Below are positions 60,349 to 64,000 of a stretch of DNA of 64,000 bases, one piece after another. How positions within the stretch are numbered: the first letter of the stretch is position 1; every line of letters starts with the position of its first letter. The stretch covers positions 3,132,501 through 3,196,500 of the forward strand of contig NZ_CP073078.1 in assembly GCF_018135625.1 (NCBI RefSeq), read 5' to 3'. The DNA comes from Phenylobacterium montanum. GTDB taxonomy: Bacteria > Pseudomonadota > Alphaproteobacteria > Caulobacterales > Caulobacteraceae. The notes under the pieces are model-generated. The model was not told where the DNA came from, ran no database searches, and saw only the letters and a list, made by a program, of their open reading frames with translations. The position numbers and the translations under genes were made by a program.

Positions 60349-61436
60349 CGGCGCGTCTCCGGCGGGATCGCGCGGTCGAACCAGGCTTTCAGGGACGCAA
60401 ATTCCGGCTCGGCCAGGTCGCGCTCCAGGGTGCGCCAGACCCTAGGCATCAGGTCGGCATAGCGGGGGCGGCCGAAGCCGGCCACTTGGCGGGCGAAGAT
60501 GAACAGGATGCGGGCGGCGTTCAGGGCCGCAAGGCCGCGGTAGTCCTCCAGGAACTCATGCCGGTCCAACTCCGGCCGGGCGGCGAGGTAGCGGTCCAGC
60601 ATCGCCGCCTCAAGCTCGGGCGCCACATCGCGGCGCGCGTCCTGCAGCAGGGAAAGCAGATCCCAGGCCGGGTGGGCGCGAAGGGCGTCCTGGAAATCCA
60701 ACAGCCCGACCCGCGCCACGCCTTCGCGGCCGGGCAGCCAGACCAAGTTCTCGGCGTGATAGTCGCGGTGGGTGAAGACGCTCGCGCCGGCCTCGCCGCG
60801 CCTGCGGATCGGCGCCCAGAGCGCGTCCCACTCGGCCACGGCGTCCAGCGAAAAGGCCGGCGCGCCCGAATATTTCGGCCACCACTCGATGAACATGTCG
60901 AGGCCGGTCTTCAGCGCCAGTTCGTCATAGCTCAGCAGCGGCCAGGTCGAACCGGCCGATTCCAGCACCGCGGGCGGCGCCTCGGCGTGCAGCCGGATCA
61001 TCAGGTCGATCGCCGCCTCGTAGAACGGCGCCTCGGGCTGGCCGCGCTCGATCAGCCGGGCGTAGAGATCGTCGCCCAGGTCCTCCAGCACCGCCAGGCC
61101 TTCCGCCGGCTGAGCGTGGACGACATCGGGCGCCGAGAGCCCGCGCCCTTTCAGATAGCCGGCCACGGCGACGAAGGCGTCGACCCGGCCGGCGGCCAGG
61201 CGCGCGCTGGCGTTATAGCCCAGGGCCTGGCGCTCGGCGGGGCTGGCCTGCGGCGGGCAAGGCTTGGTCTCCAGGGCCGGCGGCTGGTCCATGAAGATCA
61301 GGCTGGGCGCGCCGGCCCGATGCAGCCGCTCGTAGACCCGGGTCGAGGCGTCTCCGGTCAGGCGCTCGCGGCGCGCGGCGCCGAGACCATGCTGTGCGAG
61401 AAAGGCGGCCTTCAGCGCCTCGCGTTCAGAACTCAA
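60345..61436 (-). CDS. amgK: Cell-wall amino-sugar anomeric kinase (AmgK), phosphotransferase family
   Basis: The 363-residue aminoglycoside-phosphotransferase-fold kinase has the catalytic loop FTHRDYHAENLVWL and a metal-binding LLDFQDAL. AmgK phosphorylates MurNAc/GlcNAc at C1. The position between tsaE and murU is the known alphaproteobacterial arrangement. The start ATG 61436 overlaps the tsaE 3' end by 11 bases. Confidence 0.85.
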   Translation of the reverse strand: MSSEREALKAAFLAQHGLGAARRERLTGDASTRVYERLHRAGAPSLIFMDQPPALETKPCPPQASPAERQALGYNASARLAAGRVDAFVAVAGYLKGRGLSAPDVVHAQPAEGLAVLEDLGDDLYARLIERGQPEAPFYEAAIDLMIRLHAEAPPAVLESAGSTWPLLSYDELALKTGLDMFIEWWPKYSGAPAFSLDAVAEWDALWAPIRRRGEAGASVFTHRDYHAENLVWLPGREGVARVGLLDFQDALRAHPAWDLLSLLQDARRDVAPELEAAMLDRYLAARPELDRHEFLEDYRGLAALNAARILFIFARQVAGFGRPRYADLMPRVWRTLERDLAEPEFASLKAWFDRAIPPETRR

Positions 61437-61899
61437 TCGGCCGTCCTTCCCACTTGCCGTGCGGGGTCAGGCGCGCGAGCCGGGTCTCCCGGCCAGCCTG
61501 ACCATCGACGGCCAGCTCTATATCGAGTCGATCCCCCGGCAGATGGCCATGCAGGCGGTCTGGCCACTCGATGATCACGGCGCCCGAATCCAGCGCCTCG
61601 TCCAGGCCCACCTCCTCCAGTTCCTCGGGCTTGGTCAGGCGATAGAGGTCGAAATGGGCCAGACGCAGGCTCGGGCTGTCGTAGAACTGCACCAGGGTGA
61701 AGGTCGGGCTGGGCACGTCCTCGTCCGGCCTGGTCAAGGCCCGGATCAGGCCCCGCGCCAGCGTCGACTTGCCGGCGCCGAGCGGGCCCCACAGGCAGAC
61801 CGCCTCGCCGGCCTCCAGGGTATGGGCCACCGCCGCGCCCAGGCGGGCCGTGGCCGCATCGTCGGGCAGCCGGAAGTCACCCTCGGCGGGCAGGTGCAT
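61426..61899 (-). CDS. tsaE: tRNA threonylcarbamoyladenosine biosynthesis ATPase TsaE
   Basis: The 157-residue P-loop ATPase is needed for t6A modification of ANN-decoding tRNAs with TsaB, TsaC and TsaD. Walker A is GPLGAGKSTLARG, and SPTFTLVQFY and HFDLYRL follow the family. The start ATG 61899 is chosen because it begins the family-like MHLPAEGDFRLPDD; the open frame continues upstream without homology-like character. Confidence 0.93.
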   Translation of the reverse strand: MHLPAEGDFRLPDDAATARLGAAVAHTLEAGEAVCLWGPLGAGKSTLARGLIRALTRPDEDVPSPTFTLVQFYDSPSLRLAHFDLYRLTKPEELEEVGLDEALDSGAVIIEWPDRLHGHLPGDRLDIELAVDGQAGRETRLARLTPHGKWEGRPIEF

Positions 61900-61969
61900 G
61901 GCGGGGTCTCCGCTGAAAGGCTCGATCGCGGCGGACCATGCGCCGGCCGGGTTGGAGCGACAAGACCCC

Positions 61970-63148
61970 TCAGACCGCCTGGCCGGCGCACCAGCCGCTG
62001 GCCCAGGCCCACTGGAAATTGTAGCCGCCCAGCCAGCCGGTGACATCCACGACCTCGCCGACGAAATAGAGACCTGGGACCGCCGTGACCATCATGCTGC
62101 GCTGGTCCAGGGCGCGGGTGTCGACCCCACCGGCGGTGACCTCGGCGGTGCGGTAGCCCTCCGATCCCACCGGCTTGACCCGCCAGGCGTTCACCGCCTC
62201 CGCCGCCTGGCGCAGCAGGCGGTCGGGGGTGTCGGCCAGGTTGCCCTGGGCGCCCGTCTGCTCGGCGATCAGCTGGGCCAGGCGGCGCGGCAGATGCTCG
62301 CCCAGGACTGTGGCCAGGGCCGCCCGCCCACGCTCGGCCTTGGCCGCCTTCAGCAGCGAGAAGACGTCGATCCCAGGCGCCATGTCGACCACGATCTCCT
62401 CGCCCGGTCGCCAGTAGGACGAGACCTGCAGGATCGCCGGGCCGGAGAGGCCGCGGTGAGTGAACAGCATGGCCTCATCGAAACTCGTCCCGCCGCCCAT
62501 GACCCGAACGTCGACGGCGACGCCGGCCAGGGGCTTCAGCCGCTCCAGAAGGCCGATCTCGAAGGTCAGGGGCACGAGGGCCGGGCGCGGCTCGACCACC
62601 GGAACTCCGAACCGGGCGGCGACCTCGTAGCCGAAGCCGGTGGCGCCCATCTTCGGGATCGACTTGCCGCCGGTGGCGATCACCAGGGACTGGCAGGCGA
62701 TCGCCCGGCCGCCGGCTGTGAGGCGAAAGCCGCCGCCAGCCTGCTGGATCTCGCCGATGGATGTCTCCAGCCGCAGGATCACGCCGTGACGCGCCATCTC
62801 GTCCAAGAGCAGCTTGACCACCTGGGTGGCCGGGCCGTCACAGAACAGCTGGCCCAGGGTCTTTTCGTGCCAGGCGATCCCGGCCTTATCGATCAGGGCG
62901 ATGAAGTCGGCGGGACGATAACGCCTCAGGGCCGAGATGCAGAACTTGGGGTTGGCCGACAGGAAGGCCTTGGGCTCGGTCCGAAGGTTGGTGAAGTTGC
63001 AGCGCCCGCCGCCGGAGATGCGGATCTTCTCCCCCGCCGCCTTGGCGTGGTCGAGCACCAGCACCCGCCGCCCGCGCTTCGCCGCCTCGATGGCGCACAT
63101 CATCCCGGCGGCGCCCGCGCCCGCCACCACCACGTCGAACTGTTCCAA
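61970..63148 (-). CDS. HI0933-type NAD(P)/FAD-dependent oxidoreductase (BaiN-like)
   Basis: The 392-residue flavoprotein has VVAGAGAAGMMCAIEAAKRG at the N-terminus, KIRISGGGRCNFTN (the family signature), and a C-terminal FVGEVVDVTGWLGGYNFQWAW that closes the FAD site. It is of the main HI0933/BaiN branch, unlike the shorter-motif paralogue at 500-1741. The substrate is unknown. It lies 70 bases upstream of tsaE on the same strand. Confidence 0.9.
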   Translation of the reverse strand: MEQFDVVVAGAGAAGMMCAIEAAKRGRRVLVLDHAKAAGEKIRISGGGRCNFTNLRTEPKAFLSANPKFCISALRRYRPADFIALIDKAGIAWHEKTLGQLFCDGPATQVVKLLLDEMARHGVILRLETSIGEIQQAGGGFRLTAGGRAIACQSLVIATGGKSIPKMGATGFGYEVAARFGVPVVEPRPALVPLTFEIGLLERLKPLAGVAVDVRVMGGGTSFDEAMLFTHRGLSGPAILQVSSYWRPGEEIVVDMAPGIDVFSLLKAAKAERGRAALATVLGEHLPRRLAQLIAEQTGAQGNLADTPDRLLRQAAEAVNAWRVKPVGSEGYRTAEVTAGGVDTRALDQRSMMVTAVPGLYFVGEVVDVTGWLGGYNFQWAWASGWCAGQAV

Positions 63149-63202
63149 TCGAGGCCTCCTGGCCGGGGTATGGCACAGTTCGGCGGATGGATCAGCGCGC
63201 GA

Positions 63203-64000
63203 TCAGGTCCCCTTCAGCGCCGCCAGGGTCTCGCGCACCAGCCGGATCTCGGCCGGCATGTCGCCGCGCGGGGTATGGGCATAGCCCATGCGCACGATCA
63301 CCAGGTGCTGGCTGGGCAGGATGGCGACCTGTTGGCCGTAGCTGCCCTGGGCCATGAAGCTGTCGGCCGGCATGCCCGCGTCGACCCGCCACTGGGCGGC
63401 GCCGACCCCGCCGCGGTTGGTCCAGAACCCGGCGCCATAGCCGAAGTTCTCGCTGCCGGGGGTCAGCCGCGCCGAATAGTCGACCCAGCCCTCGGGCAGG
63501 ATCCGCTGGCCGCCCACCACCCCGTCATTGGCGTAGAGCAGGCCGAACCGCGCCCAGTCCCGCGCCGGCGCCCACAGGTGGCTGGCGCCGATCGGGGTGC
63601 CGGTGGCGTCCATCTCCAAGGTGGCGTGGGCCATGCCCAGCTTGTCGAACAGTTCCTGGTGGGCGAACCGGTAGACGGAAGCCGCGTCGCCCCCGACCTT
63701 GTCGCGGATGATGCGCGACAGGAGCAGCGTGTCGCCGTTCTTGTACATCCAGTGCTGGCCAGGGGCCCAGCGCACCGGCGCCTGGGCGGCGAAGCCGGCC
63801 ATGTCGCGCTCGGCGAACACCATGCGCGCGGTGGGATCCCAGCCGTCGCTGAAGCTGGCGGTCAGTGACTGGCCCATGTCGATGCCGCTGGCCATGCGCA
63901 GGAGGCTGTCCGGAGTGATGGCGTGGTGCGGGTCGCCGGGATCGGACCAGGCCGGGATCGGCGCAGGGGCGGTCATGTCGAGGCGGCCCTCGCGCACCAG
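63203..64000 (-). CDS. Serine hydrolase, beta-lactamase fold (5' end outside window)
   Basis: The frame is open to the right edge, so the N-terminal part with the SxxK nucleophile is missing. The visible 265 residues correspond to the middle and C-terminal part of the family: WMYKNGDTLLLSRII (the Tyr-x-Asn element), WAPARDWARFGLLYANDGV and FMAQGSYGQQVAILPSQHLV. It is related to the hydrolase at 2109-3203 in layout (RILPEGWV is shared). Confidence 0.85.
   Translation of the reverse strand: MVREGRLDMTAPAPIPAWSDPGDPHHAITPDSLLRMASGIDMGQSLTASFSDGWDPTARMVFAERDMAGFAAQAPVRWAPGQHWMYKNGDTLLLSRIIRDKVGGDAASVYRFAHQELFDKLGMAHATLEMDATGTPIGASHLWAPARDWARFGLLYANDGVVGGQRILPEGWVDYSARLTPGSENFGYGAGFWTNRGGVGAAQWRVDAGMPADSFMAQGSYGQQVAILPSQHLVIVRMGYAHTPRGDMPAEIRLVRETLAALKGT

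Overview
The window is about 64 kb of very GC-rich bacterial chromosome with dense, mostly operonic genes. The gene content points to an alphaproteobacterium, most likely Caulobacteraceae (Caulobacter or Phenylobacterium type). The evidence is the block RNase D-like / lptC / lptA / lptB / rpoN / hpf / ptsN, the block tsaE / amgK / murU / addB / addA / trxA, a serC-serA pair with a structured serC leader, and a CelD-like acyltransferase. The genus is an inference.

Layout. 1-9.4 kb: the N-terminus of a membrane protein, an HI0933-type flavoprotein, a beta-lactamase-fold serine hydrolase, an NTF2-like secreted protein, then a three-subunit molybdenum hydroxylase (FAD, 2Fe-2S and molybdopterin subunits) followed by a MoaD/ThiS-like protein, a glutathione S-transferase and an orphan ParA ATPase. 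9.4-22.1 kb: a PAS-GGDEF-EAL protein, a histidine-rich exported protein, serC and serA, a divergent pair of citrate synthase-like genes (one fused to a DNA-binding domain, with an operator-like palindrome between them), a large AIDA-repeat protein, uppP and an NDUFA9-like reductase.

22.3-36.5 kb: a genomic island of about 14.1 kb inserted at the 3' end of tRNA-Leu(CAG). It is bounded by 21-bp direct repeats and carries a tyrosine integrase next to the tRNA. Its cargo is a type I restriction-modification set in the order hsdR-hsdS-hsdM, an HNH nuclease gene overlapping hsdM, a protein with family A polymerase-like motifs, a zinc-finger/coiled-coil protein, a serine recombinase, a coupled small membrane protein and winged-helix protein, and an unknown protein. 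No phage structural genes are visible. The polymerase-like gene next to the restriction genes is the best candidate for something not yet described.

36.5-64 kb: housekeeping chromosome again. It holds lipopolysaccharide transport, sigma-54, ribosome hibernation and EIIA-Ntr. A VanW-like gene follows that appears frameshifted at a C4 run, then an ASCH-like protein and a second molybdenum hydroxylase of the isoquinoline oxidoreductase type. Next come a shortened siroheme-synthase-like protein, threonine ammonia-lyase, an FKBP lipoprotein and thioredoxin. The window closes with AddAB, the MurU/AmgK peptidoglycan-recycling pair, TsaE, a second HI0933-type flavoprotein and the start of another serine hydrolase cut by the window edge.

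Two intergenic regions (13.04-13.17 kb and 52.48-52.63 kb) hold inverted doublets of REP-like sequence. Many long open frames lie antisense to real genes because of the high GC content and are not listed.
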